Source: Naasia sp. SYSU D00948 (lineage in GTDB: Bacteria > Actinomycetota > Actinomycetes > Actinomycetales > Microbacteriaceae). From it: a stretch of DNA of 64,000 bases. The position numbers were made by a program, and so were the translations under genes. Shown here piece after piece: positions 50,992 through 60,085 of the stretch (positions are counted from its first letter, which is position 1; the number at the start of each line of letters is the position of its first letter). The notes beneath the pieces were generated by a model. The model made no database searches. It was given only the letters and a program-made list of their open reading frames with translations, and was not told the origin of the DNA. The stretch is taken from the NCBI RefSeq assembly GCF_017916515.1, contig NZ_JAFMTA010000001.1, positions 1,353,127 through 1,417,126 on the forward strand, read 5' to 3'.

Positions 50992-52533
50992 ATGTTCAAG
51001 TTGAAGCGGGCCGCGATCGTCGCGGCGGCCGCGGTGCTGGCGCTCGCCGGCTGTGCCGGGGGCGAGGGTGGGGAGACGGGGGGCGGTGACGGCTCCGGCG
51101 CTGGAGGCGGAACCCTGACCTGGGGGGTCATCGCCCAGGCGACGACCTTCGCCCAGAAGGACATGCGCTGGGCGAACGAGTCGCCCTACGGCCAGGCGGT
51201 CTACGACTCCCTCCTCCGGGCGAATCCCGACTTCGAGGTCGAGCCGAACCTCGCCACGGACTGGGAGTACAACGAGGACAAGACGGTCCTCACCATGACC
51301 CTCCGCGACGACGTCACCTTCACCAACGGCGAACCCCTCACCGCGGAGGACGCTGCGGCGAGCCTGCTGGCGTTCAAGGGCGGCGCCTCGCCGAATGCCA
51401 CGCTCCTCCGCAATCTCGGCGATGCACGCGCGGTCGATGAGACGACCCTCGAGCTCACGCTGTCGGCGCCCGACCCGGGCATCCTCACGAACCTCACCCA
51501 GAACGCCGGGCTCGTGGCGCCCGCCGAGTTGGTGAACGACCCGATCATGGCGACCGAGCCGGTCGGCTCCGGGCCGTACATCCTGAACGCCGGTGAGACG
51601 GTGGTCGGCAGCAGCTACGTCTTCGACAAGAACGAGGACTACTGGAAGCCCGAGGACCAGCACTACGACAAGCTGATCCTCCAGGTGTACACGGACCCGA
51701 CTTCCCTGCTGAACGCGGTGCAGGGCAACCAGCTCAACGTCACGACCGTGATCGACCTCACCACTGTTCCCCAGATGGAGGCGGCCGGCTACACCAAGAA
51801 CGAGTCCGTCCTCAACTGGACCGGGTTCCTCATCATGGACCGAGCGGGCACGCTCGTCCCCGCTCTCGGTGACGTCAGGGTGCGCCAGGCGATCAACTAC
51901 GGCATCGATCGTGAGGCTCTGCTCAAGACGATGGGCGCCGGGTACGGGGAGCCGACCGCTCAGATCTTCGCGCCCTGGTCGCCCGGCTTCGACGAGGAGC
52001 TGGACTCCCTCTACGAGTACGACGTGGACCGCGCGAAGGAGCTCCTCGCCGAGGCCGGCTACGAGGACGGCTTCGAGGTCACCATGCCGCAGACCCCGAG
52101 TGTCGCGGCCTCCACGTGGACGCTCATGGCGGACCAGCTGGCGCAGATCGGCATCACCGTCAACTACGAGCAGATCCAGGCCACGGAGTTCATCCCGGGG
52201 CTGCTCAGCGGGAAGTATCCGATGTCCTGGTTCCAGCTCCAGATCGGGCCGACGGACTGGCAGCTGAGCCAGTTCCAGATCGCCGAGAACGCGACCTGGA
52301 ACCCCCTCCACTACACGACCCCCGAGGTTCAGGAGTGGATCGGGACGATCCAGACCGGCAGCGAGGACGAGGCGGCCGAGGCAGGGCGGGAGCTCAACCG
52401 CTACCTCGTCGAGAACGCCTGGAACGCGCCCTTCTTCCGGCCGACCCAGATGTTCATGAGCGATGCGAACACCGAGGCGGTACCGCAGACCGGGAATGCC
52501 CTTCCGTACCTCTGGAACGTGCAGCCCAAGTAG
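50992..52533 (+). CDS. SBP-D: lipoprotein substrate-binding protein, Dpp/Opp family 5
   Basis: 513 residues. Lipobox LAGC (Cys near 21), Gly-rich linker and an SBP_bac_5 domain nearly matching SBP-C: WANESPYGQAVYDSLLRANPDFEVEPNLAT, VGSGPYILNAGETVVGSSYVFDKNEDYWKP and RVRQAINYGIDREALLKTMG. Parts of the gene are almost identical in DNA to SBP-C (52010-52173 against 37569-37732). It lies between two sulfatase genes without permease genes, so it should dock with the shared importer. GAAGGA precedes the ATG. Confidence 0.92.
   Translation: MFKLKRAAIVAAAAVLALAGCAGGEGGETGGGDGSGAGGGTLTWGVIAQATTFAQKDMRWANESPYGQAVYDSLLRANPDFEVEPNLATDWEYNEDKTVLTMTLRDDVTFTNGEPLTAEDAAASLLAFKGGASPNATLLRNLGDARAVDETTLELTLSAPDPGILTNLTQNAGLVAPAELVNDPIMATEPVGSGPYILNAGETVVGSSYVFDKNEDYWKPEDQHYDKLILQVYTDPTSLLNAVQGNQLNVTTVIDLTTVPQMEAAGYTKNESVLNWTGFLIMDRAGTLVPALGDVRVRQAINYGIDREALLKTMGAGYGEPTAQIFAPWSPGFDEELDSLYEYDVDRAKELLAEAGYEDGFEVTMPQTPSVAASTWTLMADQLAQIGITVNYEQIQATEFIPGLLSGKYPMSWFQLQIGPTDWQLSQFQIAENATWNPLHYTTPEVQEWIGTIQTGSEDEAAEAGRELNRYLVENAWNAPFFRPTQMFMSDANTEAVPQTGNALPYLWNVQPK
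52010..52173. repeat. Near-identical segment shared with SBP-C (37569-37732)
   Basis: 121 bases are identical between 37569-37689 and 52010-52130, followed after one mismatch by 42 more identical bases. Flanking parts of the two genes differ more, including at third codon positions. This fits recent gene conversion or a recent duplication under patchy divergence. Confidence 0.85.
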
Positions 52534-52549
52534 CGGTCATCGTTGGAAG

Positions 52550-52577
52550 GGGGCCGGGTCCGGAAGAGCCCGGCCCC
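52550..52577 (+). terminator. Terminator after SBP-D
   Basis: GGGGCCGGG (52550-52558) and CCCGGCCCC (52569-52577), nine pairs with a ten-base loop, followed by TTTC. It isolates SBP-D from the sulfatase E gene, which has its own operator. Confidence 0.75.
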
Positions 52578-52583
52578 TTTCTA

Positions 52584-52603
52584 CTATCCGACTTGTCACA
52601 TAG
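52584..52603. promoter_or_regulatory. Probable PadR-D operator 3 (ahead of sulfatase E)
   Basis: CTATCCGACTTGTCACATAG fits CTAT-NN-GAC-NN-GTC-NN-ATAG exactly, directly after the SBP-D terminator and 54-73 bases before the sulfatase E start. Confidence 0.7.
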
Positions 52604-52656
52604 ACTGGGCGAGCGTAGAGGCGAGAGGTCGCCTCACTCGGCGATGAGGGAGACCC

Positions 52657-54462
52657 ATGCGGGCGATCATGGTGATGTTCGACAGCCTCAACCGGAGGCT
52701 TCTGCCGAACTGGGGAGCCGACGAAATCGATGCCCCCAACTTCGAGCGCCTCGCCCGCAGAAGCGTCACCTTCGACAACTGCTACGCGGGAAGCATGCCG
52801 TGCATGCCCGCTCGGCGGGAGCTGCACACCGGCCGCTACAACTTCCTGCACCGCTCCTGGGGCCCGCTCGAGCCGTTCGACGACTCGATGCCGGAGATCC
52901 TCAAGCAGAACGGCGTCCACACCCACCTCGCCACCGACCACCAGCACTACTGGGAGGATGGCGGCGCCACCTATCACAACCGGTACAGCACCTACGAGTT
53001 CTTCCGCGGTCAGGAGGGCGACGCGTGGAAGGGACACGTCGGAGGCGTCACCCCGCCCCCCAACGACAACGGCGACAACTTCCTCACGCGCCAGGACTGG
53101 GTGAACCGGCTCTACCTCACCGACGAGGCGGACCACCCCCAGACCCTGACGTTCGACGCGGGGCTGCACTTCCTCGAGACGAACAAGGACCAGCAGAACT
53201 GGTTCGTGCAGATCGAGACGTTCGACCCGCACGAGCCGTTCTTCAGCTACGAGCGGTATCGCGAGCTCTACCCGGACCGGAACGACGACCGGATCTACGA
53301 CTGGCCGTCCTACCGCCGCGTCATCGAGTCCGACGAGACCGTGGACGCCGTGCGGGCGGAGTACTTCGCGTTGGTGACCATGTGCGACCGGTCCCTCGGC
53401 CGCGTGCTCGACTTCATGGACGAGCACGACATGTGGGACGACACGATGCTCATCGTCAACACCGACCACGGCTTCCTCCTGGGCGAGCACGGCTGGTGGG
53501 GCAAGAGCGTCATGCCGTGGTTCGACGAGACCATCCACACCCCGCTCTTCCTCTGGGACCCGCGCGCGCGAGAGCAGGACGTCCGGCGGTCGAGCCTCGT
53601 GGCGACCATCGACATCGCGCCGACCCTCCTCGACTTCTTCGGCGTGCAGCCCACTCCCGACATGCAGGGACACCCGCTCCAGCCGGTCGTCGCGGACGAC
53701 ACCCCCGTCCGCGAGGCGACCCTCTTCGGCGTGCACGGGTCCCACGCCAGCGTCACCGACGGCCGCTACGTCTACATGCGTGCCTCCGCGACCGACGACA
53801 ACCAGCCGCTCTACGAGTACACCCTCATGCCGACGCACATGCGGAGCCGCTTCTTCGTCGAGGAGCTGCGCGACTTCGAGCTCGCTGATCCCTTCACGTT
53901 CACGAAGGACGTGAAGACGATGAAGATCCCTGCGGCACCGGCGGGGAACCCCGCGGCCTACGGCACCCTGCTGTACGACCTCGCGGAGGACCCGGACCAG
54001 AAGAACCCGCTCAACGACCCGGAGCTCGAGCTGCGGATGGCCCGCCTCCTCGTGGACGCCATGCGCGAGAGCGATGCGCCCGAGGAGCAGTACGAGCGGC
54101 TGGGACTGCCGGCCGAGGGGCCGGTGACCTCCGAGCACCTGCTGATCGATCGGCAGTGGAGCCGCGTCGCTGCGGCGTCGTCCCCCGCTCCGCGCATCGC
54201 AGACTTCCCGCGCGACGCCATCGTGGTGTCCACGCCGGTCGGGCGCCTGATGGAGGATGAGCGGACCCGGCCTCTGATTCAGGAGGTGTTCCCGCTCATG
54301 CGCAACGACTCGTCCCGCCGGTACTTCTCGGGCATGACGCCGCTCATGCTGTCCGCGGCGATGCCGCAGCTGCGGAAGCAGCAGCTCGAGGAGCTCGAGT
54401 CGCGGCTCTCCGCCGCCGGCGCGGCTGCTCCGGGCACCGAGGCCTCCATCCCGGCCCACTGA
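52657..54462 (+). CDS. Sulfatase E, cysteine-type (S1)
   Basis: 601 residues, paralogue of sulfatase A. Signature CMPARRELHTG with Cys49, late motif NTDHGFLLGEHGWWGK, first metal motif FDSLNRR. No signal peptide, hence cytoplasmic. It shares with sulfatase A a C-terminal extension of more than 100 residues (for example LGLPAEGPVT followed by (E/K)DHLL-type sequence) not found in standard-length sulfatases. It has its own PadR-D-type operator and is followed 20 bases downstream by the CHR transporter gene, probably on one transcript. Confidence 0.9.
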   Translation: MRAIMVMFDSLNRRLLPNWGADEIDAPNFERLARRSVTFDNCYAGSMPCMPARRELHTGRYNFLHRSWGPLEPFDDSMPEILKQNGVHTHLATDHQHYWEDGGATYHNRYSTYEFFRGQEGDAWKGHVGGVTPPPNDNGDNFLTRQDWVNRLYLTDEADHPQTLTFDAGLHFLETNKDQQNWFVQIETFDPHEPFFSYERYRELYPDRNDDRIYDWPSYRRVIESDETVDAVRAEYFALVTMCDRSLGRVLDFMDEHDMWDDTMLIVNTDHGFLLGEHGWWGKSVMPWFDETIHTPLFLWDPRAREQDVRRSSLVATIDIAPTLLDFFGVQPTPDMQGHPLQPVVADDTPVREATLFGVHGSHASVTDGRYVYMRASATDDNQPLYEYTLMPTHMRSRFFVEELRDFELADPFTFTKDVKTMKIPAAPAGNPAAYGTLLYDLAEDPDQKNPLNDPELELRMARLLVDAMRESDAPEEQYERLGLPAEGPVTSEHLLIDRQWSRVAAASSPAPRIADFPRDAIVVSTPVGRLMEDERTRPLIQEVFPLMRNDSSRRYFSGMTPLMLSAAMPQLRKQQLEELESRLSAAGAAAPGTEASIPAH

Positions 54463-54482
54463 GACGGATCGAGCGGCGAGGG

Positions 54483-55835
54483 ATGGGGAGCACCGCGGCG
54501 GTCCGAACCGAGGACGGGCACCGGCCGCACCGCCAGGTGCCCGCGATGCTCAAGGTCGGGTTCATCGGCTTCGGCGGAGGCAGCGCTCTGATCCCGGTCC
54601 TCGAGAAGGAGCTGGTCACCCCGCACGGCGGGCTGACCGAGAAGACCTTCGTCCAGGACACGGTGATCGCCAACATCACGCCAGGAGCGCTGCCGGTGAA
54701 GATCGCGGCGCTGTCCGGCATCCAGCTCGGCGGTCCCGTGCTTGCGACCGCGTCGGCGGTCGCGGTCGCGCTGCCCGGCGCGGCGATCACCGTGGCCCTG
54801 CTCGCGTTCTTCGCCGCACTGGGTCCGGACGCGATCCGGATCGTCGAGTACGCCTCGCTCGGGATCACCGCGTTCATCCTCTATCTCCTCGCGCACTACG
54901 TGGCCAAGGTGATCCGCACCAGCGGACACCGCCGGCACGTGTACGTCGCCATCGCGATCGCCGCGTTCCTCCTGACCGGCGCCGACAAGACCGTCGGTCT
55001 CGTGAGCGAGGTCGCCGGGGTCGAGCAGCCGTTCACCGTCCCGGAGCTGTCGGCGCTGGGCCTCATCCTCGCCGCGATCGCCGGGATCGCTCTGGTCTCC
55101 GTGATCGAGAGGATCCGCTTCGGACGACAGCGGTTCGAGGAGCACCCGGAGGAGCCGGCCGGGCTGAAGCGGACCCTCGCGGGGGTCGCGGTGCTCGCCG
55201 GGCTCACGGTGGTGAGCGTGCTCGCCGCGGTGCTGCTCGGCCCGGCGCCGGAGAACGGCTCGTTCCTCGGGCTGATCACGTTCTCGACGCTGTCCTCGTT
55301 CGGCGGGGGAGAGGCCTACGTCGGTGTGGCGGACGGCTTCTTCGTCGCGCCCGGACTCGTCGAGTCCTCCGTCTTCTACGGTCAGGTCGTTCCGGTCGCC
55401 AACGCGCTGCCGGGCCCGATCCTCGTGAAGATCGCCTCCGGCCTCGGGTACGTCGTCGGCTTCGACCTCGCCGGTCCGGCTCTGGGCGCGGTGCTCGCGT
55501 CGGCGGCGTTCCTCGCGAGCATCGGGGCGTGCTCGGCCCTCGCGCTCGGGGTGCTCGCCGGCTACGACAAGGCCCGGCACTCCCTGTTCGTCCGGAACAT
55601 CGCGAGCTTCATCCTCCCGGTCATCTGCGGGCTGCTCGCCTCGACGTCGGTGTCGATGCTGCACTCGAACGCGGCCATCGGAGCGGAGGCGGGGGTGCCG
55701 CCGGTCCTCATCGTCGGAGGCACCATCGCCGTGGCCGCCGCGGTCCCGCTCGTGCACCGCCTCGCCCGCGTGCCCGACGTGCTCATCATCGTCGCATGCG
55801 GGGCCCTGAGCCTCGCGCTGCTCGCGGCGCTCTGA
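54483..55835 (+). CDS. chrA: CHR-family (chromate transporter-like) membrane protein
   Basis: 450 residues, two homologous halves of the bidomain CHR type. The first half has LKVGFIGFGGGSALIPVLEKEL and ITPGALPVKIAALSG; the second repeats the pattern with FSTLSSFGGGEAYVGVADGFF and NALPGPILVKIASGLGY. Family members export chromate, a structural analogue of sulfate. Located directly after sulfatase E, it may move sulfate released by intracellular desulfation; this is inference. No chromate reductase or other resistance gene is nearby. Confidence 0.88.
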   Translation: MGSTAAVRTEDGHRPHRQVPAMLKVGFIGFGGGSALIPVLEKELVTPHGGLTEKTFVQDTVIANITPGALPVKIAALSGIQLGGPVLATASAVAVALPGAAITVALLAFFAALGPDAIRIVEYASLGITAFILYLLAHYVAKVIRTSGHRRHVYVAIAIAAFLLTGADKTVGLVSEVAGVEQPFTVPELSALGLILAAIAGIALVSVIERIRFGRQRFEEHPEEPAGLKRTLAGVAVLAGLTVVSVLAAVLLGPAPENGSFLGLITFSTLSSFGGGEAYVGVADGFFVAPGLVESSVFYGQVVPVANALPGPILVKIASGLGYVVGFDLAGPALGAVLASAAFLASIGACSALALGVLAGYDKARHSLFVRNIASFILPVICGLLASTSVSMLHSNAAIGAEAGVPPVLIVGGTIAVAAAVPLVHRLARVPDVLIIVACGALSLALLAAL

Positions 55836-55845
55836 CCCTGCAGCG

Positions 55846-57492
55846 TCACGCGGGCGCGACCTCGACGAGCTCGCTCGGCTCGAAGCCGAGCCGCCAGGCG
55901 CCGACCCACACCGTGGCGCCGGACGGAGGCTCGAACGGCCCGGTGTAGAGGCGCCAGCGGCGACCGCCCGTCCTCGGCATCCCGATGGTGCTGCCGAGCA
56001 CCGCCGCCAGCCCCGTCTCCTGTGCAGGGGCGGGTGCGTCGGTCGTCCAGCCGAGCGAGGAGCCCGGCGTCGAGCTGGTCGCGGTGATCCTGCCGCCCTC
56101 GCTCGTGACCTCGGGCCGCGCCGTGACCTGGGGGCGGCCGCCCGGGCGCCACCGCTCGATCAGCTCCGCCTCCGGGATCAGCCCGAGGTCCCCGTACCGA
56201 TCCGTCCACTCGTCGAGCGCGGCCCGCAGCCGGTCGAGCACGGGGGCGTACGCGGGATCCTCCGCGAGGTTCGCCGTCTCGTGGGGATCCACCGCGATGT
56301 CGTAGAGCTCCTCGACGGGCTTCGACGGAGCGACGATCGCGCGCTGCAGGTCGGTGAGGAGGTCGGGCCGCTCGCCGCGGCCCAGCTGATTCGCCTCGTC
56401 CTTCGCGAGGCGGCGGAACTCGCGCCAGGTGTCGAGGTGGTCCGCGTACTCGAGGTGCCCGAGCTCCGAGCGGTCCGGGTGGAGGTTGCGGATGTAGCGG
56501 TAGCGCTCGTCCCGGACCGTGCGCGCCGCGTCCTGCTGCTCGTCCATCCGGTCCCGCGCGCCGAAGGCGTACGTGTTGGGAGACAGGAAGGTGCCGTCGC
56601 CGTCGAAGAGCGGAGCGCCGTGCATGTGCTCCGGAATGGGGAGTCCCGCGACGGTCAGCATGGTGGGCGCGAGATCGAGCAGCTGGGCGATCTGGGTCCG
56701 CACCTCGCCGGGCGGGATGGTCCCCGGCCAGCGCACGATCAGCGGCTCCCGGAGTCCCGACTCGTGCGCCCAGCGCTTGGCGCGCGGCATTCCGACGCCG
56801 TGGTCGCTCCAGAAGACGACGACGGTGCTGTCGGTCAGGCCGTCCTCGTCGAGCTGTGAGAGCAGCTCGCCGACCTGGTAGTCCATCTCGGTGATCAGGT
56901 CGAGATAGCGGGCCCACGACCGGCGGAACACCTCGGTGTCGGGATAGTAGGGCGGAAGCTGCACGTCCGCCGGGTCGTGCCGCTGCTCGGGCGAGACGTG
57001 CGCGGTCGCCGCCGCGAACGCGTCGTCGGCCAGGTAGATGGCCGACTCGTGCGTGACCATGCCGTGGAACGCCGCGAAGAAGGGCGTGTCGGGCGTCGGC
57101 CGGTTCCGCCAGTGCCCGGTCTCGCTGCAGTCGTCGAACGCGGTCGGCGGGACCTCCACCTGGAAGTCCGTGAACCAGTTGTTGGTCGTGTAGTAGCCCG
57201 CGGCGCGCAGGTACTCGGGGAGGAGCTTCACCTCCGGGGGCGGCACGGCCTTCGTGCGCATGTGCATCGTGCCGATCGCGGTGGGATAGCAGCCCGTGAC
57301 GATGGCGGCCCGCGAGGGCGCGCAGACCGGACCGGCGGCGAACGCGTTGTCGAAGCGGGCGCCCTCGGCCGCGAGCGCATCCAGGTTCGGCGTCACCGCC
57401 TGCTCGGCGCCGGGCCAGACGCCCGCGTAGGTGCCGAGGTGCGGGCTGATGTCGTGGGTGGAGATCCAGAGGATGTTCGGACGCTCGGACAT
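55846..57492 (-). CDS. Sulfatase F, cysteine-type, sulfamidase-like (S1)
   Basis: 548 residues, paralogue of sulfatase D over the whole length. Signature VCAPSRAAIVTGCYPT with Cys57, first metal motif STHDISPHLG, late motif FWSDHGVGMPRAKRW. No signal peptide. The start lies four bases after the stop of the DUF1801-like gene, so the two are co-transcribed leftwards. The gene converges on the CHR gene with ten bases between stops. No regulator site was found for this unit. Confidence 0.9.
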   Translation of the reverse strand: MSERPNILWISTHDISPHLGTYAGVWPGAEQAVTPNLDALAAEGARFDNAFAAGPVCAPSRAAIVTGCYPTAIGTMHMRTKAVPPPEVKLLPEYLRAAGYYTTNNWFTDFQVEVPPTAFDDCSETGHWRNRPTPDTPFFAAFHGMVTHESAIYLADDAFAAATAHVSPEQRHDPADVQLPPYYPDTEVFRRSWARYLDLITEMDYQVGELLSQLDEDGLTDSTVVVFWSDHGVGMPRAKRWAHESGLREPLIVRWPGTIPPGEVRTQIAQLLDLAPTMLTVAGLPIPEHMHGAPLFDGDGTFLSPNTYAFGARDRMDEQQDAARTVRDERYRYIRNLHPDRSELGHLEYADHLDTWREFRRLAKDEANQLGRGERPDLLTDLQRAIVAPSKPVEELYDIAVDPHETANLAEDPAYAPVLDRLRAALDEWTDRYGDLGLIPEAELIERWRPGGRPQVTARPEVTSEGGRITATSSTPGSSLGWTTDAPAPAQETGLAAVLGSTIGMPRTGGRRWRLYTGPFEPPSGATVWVGAWRLGFEPSELVEVAPA

Positions 57493-57496
57493 GCGG

Positions 57497-57904
57497 TCAG
57501 CCCTTCGGAGGAGGAACGCGATGGGTGCTCGCGATGGTGACGAGGTCGTGCAGCCCTGCGCGCTCGAGATCCTCGGGACGGCGGATCTTCACGTGCCGCA
57601 TCAGGCGCCCGGTGCCCTCGAGGAGGCCTTCCGGGTCCGGGAGCTCGGTTCCGTAGTAGAACCCGAACACGACGTGCTTCGGGTAGGGCGCGAGCCAGCA
57701 GAACTGGTCCGTCATCTTCCGGGGCCCGGTTCCGTATCCGGCGGTCCTCTGCTGCGCCCACACGACCTCGACCGCGCGCGGGAAGACGTCGAGGATCAGC
57801 GATCGGCTCGCGACGGCGAGCTCCGGGACGGGCGCAGGGAAGTCCGACACCATGGCCTCGAACGGGGCGGAATCGGAGGTGACGACGCCCGCCGCGCTGC
57901 TCAT
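57497..57904 (-). CDS. DUF1801-like small protein
   Basis: 135 residues resembling the DUF1801 (YdhG-like) family: LILDVFPRAVEVVWAQQRTAGYGTGPRKMTDQFCWLAPYPKHVVFGFYYGTELPDPEGLLEGTG, then RHVKIRRPEDL. Proteins of this type are small soluble alpha/beta folds of unknown role. The ATG at 57904 has a GGAGGAGGAG tract upstream. Whether it helps sulfatase F or is merely co-transcribed cannot be told. Confidence 0.72.
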   Translation of the reverse strand: MSSAAGVVTSDSAPFEAMVSDFPAPVPELAVASRSLILDVFPRAVEVVWAQQRTAGYGTGPRKMTDQFCWLAPYPKHVVFGFYYGTELPDPEGLLEGTGRLMRHVKIRRPEDLERAGLHDLVTIASTHRVPPPKG

Positions 57905-57976
57905 CCTGCTCCTCCTCCGCCGGCCCTCGCCGCCTTTCGAGCGTAGTGGGCGGGGGGCGGCGGCCGGCACGAGGAC

Positions 57977-58001
57977 AGCCCGGGACCACCGGCCCCGGGC
58001 T
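57977..58001. terminator. Hairpin downstream of the HtrA-like gene
   Basis: AGCCCGGG (57977-57984) and CCCGGGCT (57994-58001), eight perfect pairs with a nine-base loop, just after the leftward stop of the protease gene. Confidence 0.55.
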
Positions 58002-58015
58002 CTCGGGTGACACGG

Positions 58016-59293
58016 CTACGCGGCGGGCCCCTCCGTCAGCGTGACCGTCACGAGGTTCATCGCTCCCGTCGAGTCGGTGTAGGAGATCTCGACCGGGTCG
58101 CCGGGCTCGTGGGCGGCGATCGCGGCGCCGAGCTCGTCCGCGCTCGTGACCGGCACGCCGTCGACCGCCGTGATGCTGTCGCCCGCGACCAGACCCGCGC
58201 TCGCCGCGGGAGACCCGTCCACCACCCCGCCGATCAGGACGCCCGGGGCGCTCGGCGCGCCCGACAGCAGCACGCCGAGGAAGGCGGGAAGCCCGATCTC
58301 CACCGTGACGGTCTCCTCGCCGGATTCGACCTGCTCCCACACCTCGATCGCGACGTCGATGTCGATGGCGTAGCCGGTCACGCTCGCCGTTCCCGAGGAC
58401 GCGGCGGTCACGAGGCCGATGACGTCTCCCTCGGCGTCCAGGAGCGGACCGCCGGAGTCGCCGGAGACGACGTAGGCGTCGATCTCGATCAGGCTGGTGA
58501 GCCGCTCGGCGTCCCCGCCGGAGGCGTCCCCCGCGGTGATGGTCTCGTCGAGTCCGGTGATCGTGCCCTCGGCCGCGACGAGGTCGCCGGTGCCCTCGGC
58601 GTTGCCGATCGAGGTGACGGACTCGCCGAGCGTGAGCTCCTCGGACGGGTCGAGCTCGACGGTGTCGAGGCCCGACGCGCCGTCCAGCTGGAGCACGGCG
58701 ACGTCCTCGGACTCGTCGTAGCCGACGACGGAGGCGGAGTAGGTCTCCCCGGTGGACTCCACCGTGACCTCGATGCTCGTCGCGCCCTCGATGACGTGGT
58801 GGTTGGTCAGCACGGTGCCGTCCGAGGTGACGACGATGCCGGTCCCCGCCGCCTCGCCCACGCCGTAGTCGAGCTCCGAGACGATCGTGACGACGCCGAT
58901 CATCTGCTCGGCCGTCGCGTCGACCGGCGGTGACTGGGTGCCGCCCGTGCTCGTCCCGCCTTGGCCCGACTCCCAGCCCGGGTAGCGGTCCCGGCCGGGC
59001 AGCAGGGCCGGGACGACGGTGGTGGTCGTGGTGTCCTCGGCGACCGAGGAGCTGCCCACGGCGGTGCCCGCCGCGAAGCTCAGGCCGAGGACGAGCGCTC
59101 CGGCGGTCGCGGCGCCCGTGATCGTCAGGGTCCGTCGGCGGCGGAACCAGTGGGCGGGCCCGCGAGGCTCGGCGGCGGCAGGGAGGTCGGCGCTCGACGC
59201 GGCGGTCGACGAGGCGGCAGGCCGGTCGGTGGCGGTCTGGAAGTCCGGCTCTCGCTCGGTGCTCGAGTCGGCCGGCTCGTTGTGGTTGGTCAT
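58016..59293 (-). CDS. HtrA-like membrane-anchored serine protease with PDZ domain
   Basis: 425 residues: a cytoplasmic Ser/Glu-rich head, one membrane helix (LTITGAATAGALVLGLSFAAGTAVG), a Thr/Ser/Gly linker, a trypsin-like domain and a C-terminal PDZ domain. The triad is visible as His in TNHHVIEG, Asp in DESEDVAVLQL and Ser in VVSGDSGGPLL. The PDZ region includes GGVVDGSPAASAGLVAGDSITAVDG. DegP/HtrA relatives degrade misfolded exported proteins. The ATG at 59293 was chosen because it starts the hydrophilic head; it is divergent from the next gene. Confidence 0.88.
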   Translation of the reverse strand: MTNHNEPADSSTEREPDFQTATDRPAASSTAASSADLPAAAEPRGPAHWFRRRRTLTITGAATAGALVLGLSFAAGTAVGSSSVAEDTTTTTVVPALLPGRDRYPGWESGQGGTSTGGTQSPPVDATAEQMIGVVTIVSELDYGVGEAAGTGIVVTSDGTVLTNHHVIEGATSIEVTVESTGETYSASVVGYDESEDVAVLQLDGASGLDTVELDPSEELTLGESVTSIGNAEGTGDLVAAEGTITGLDETITAGDASGGDAERLTSLIEIDAYVVSGDSGGPLLDAEGDVIGLVTAASSGTASVTGYAIDIDVAIEVWEQVESGEETVTVEIGLPAFLGVLLSGAPSAPGVLIGGVVDGSPAASAGLVAGDSITAVDGVPVTSADELGAAIAAHEPGDPVEISYTDSTGAMNLVTVTLTEGPAA

Positions 59294-59468
59294 CGGGATC
59301 CCTTCGGCAGTGGACTCCGCCAGGAAACGCCTCGCCCCCAAGACGATCCGATACGGCGCCTTTCGGCTTCCTATGAGATCCAGGCGGCGGGGTGGGCGGC
59401 GGCGGGGTCGCTCCCGCCGGTACGGCAAGGGCCGCGCGCCGCGTCCGCTTCCCGTGCAGGGTGGGGGG

Positions 59469-60068
59469 ATGCAGCTGTACTCGGCATCCCCACTGGTCCG
59501 GACGCGGCAGGTCGTCGCCGACGTCGTCGCCCTCACCGCGATCGTCGTCGCGGCGGTGCTCGGGACCGGCATCGGGACGGCCATCGCCGCGCTCGGGGGC
59601 TTCGGGCGCAGCGTCGAGGAGGCGGGCGACGGGCTCCGGCGCTCCATGTCGGATGCGGCCTCCACGCTCGGCGGGATCCCCGTGCTCGGGGACGCGGCGG
59701 CCGCGCCCTTCGAGGAGGCGAGCGGCGTGGGGGCCTCGCTGGCGGCCTCCGGCCAGGACCAGCAGCGCCTCATGACGACCCTCGGCGTCACGGTGGGCCT
59801 GATCGTCGCGGTGCTCCCCATCGCGCTCGTCCTCGCCGTCTGGCTTCGGCGGCGCATCGCCTTCGCCCGCCGGGCCCGGGCCACGGCGCGGCTGGCCGCG
59901 ACGCTCGAAGGCCGCGACCTGCTCGCCCTCCGCGCGCTCGTGCTTGCGCCGTCTGCCCGGCTGCTCGCCCTGGCGTCCGATCCCGCGACCGCCTGGCGGG
60001 AGCGGGATCCCGCGACGGTCGCCGCGCTCGCGGACCTCGAGCTGAAGGCCGCCGGGGTGATCCGGTGA
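59469..60068 (+). CDS. Membrane protein, function unknown
   Basis: 199 residues with two membrane segments (VVADVVALTAIVVAAVLGTGIGTAIAAL and LGVTVGLIVAVLPIALVLAVWL) separated by an extracytoplasmic stretch of about 60 residues, then a basic cytoplasmic tail. The ATG at 59469 follows GGGGGG. The stop overlaps a possible GTG start of the PHP-domain gene, indicating co-transcription. I recognise no family. Confidence 0.65.
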   Translation: MQLYSASPLVRTRQVVADVVALTAIVVAAVLGTGIGTAIAALGGFGRSVEEAGDGLRRSMSDAASTLGGIPVLGDAAAAPFEEASGVGASLAASGQDQQRLMTTLGVTVGLIVAVLPIALVLAVWLRRRIAFARRARATARLAATLEGRDLLALRALVLAPSARLLALASDPATAWRERDPATVAALADLELKAAGVIR

Positions 60069-60085
60069 CGCGGCATGATGGCGGC

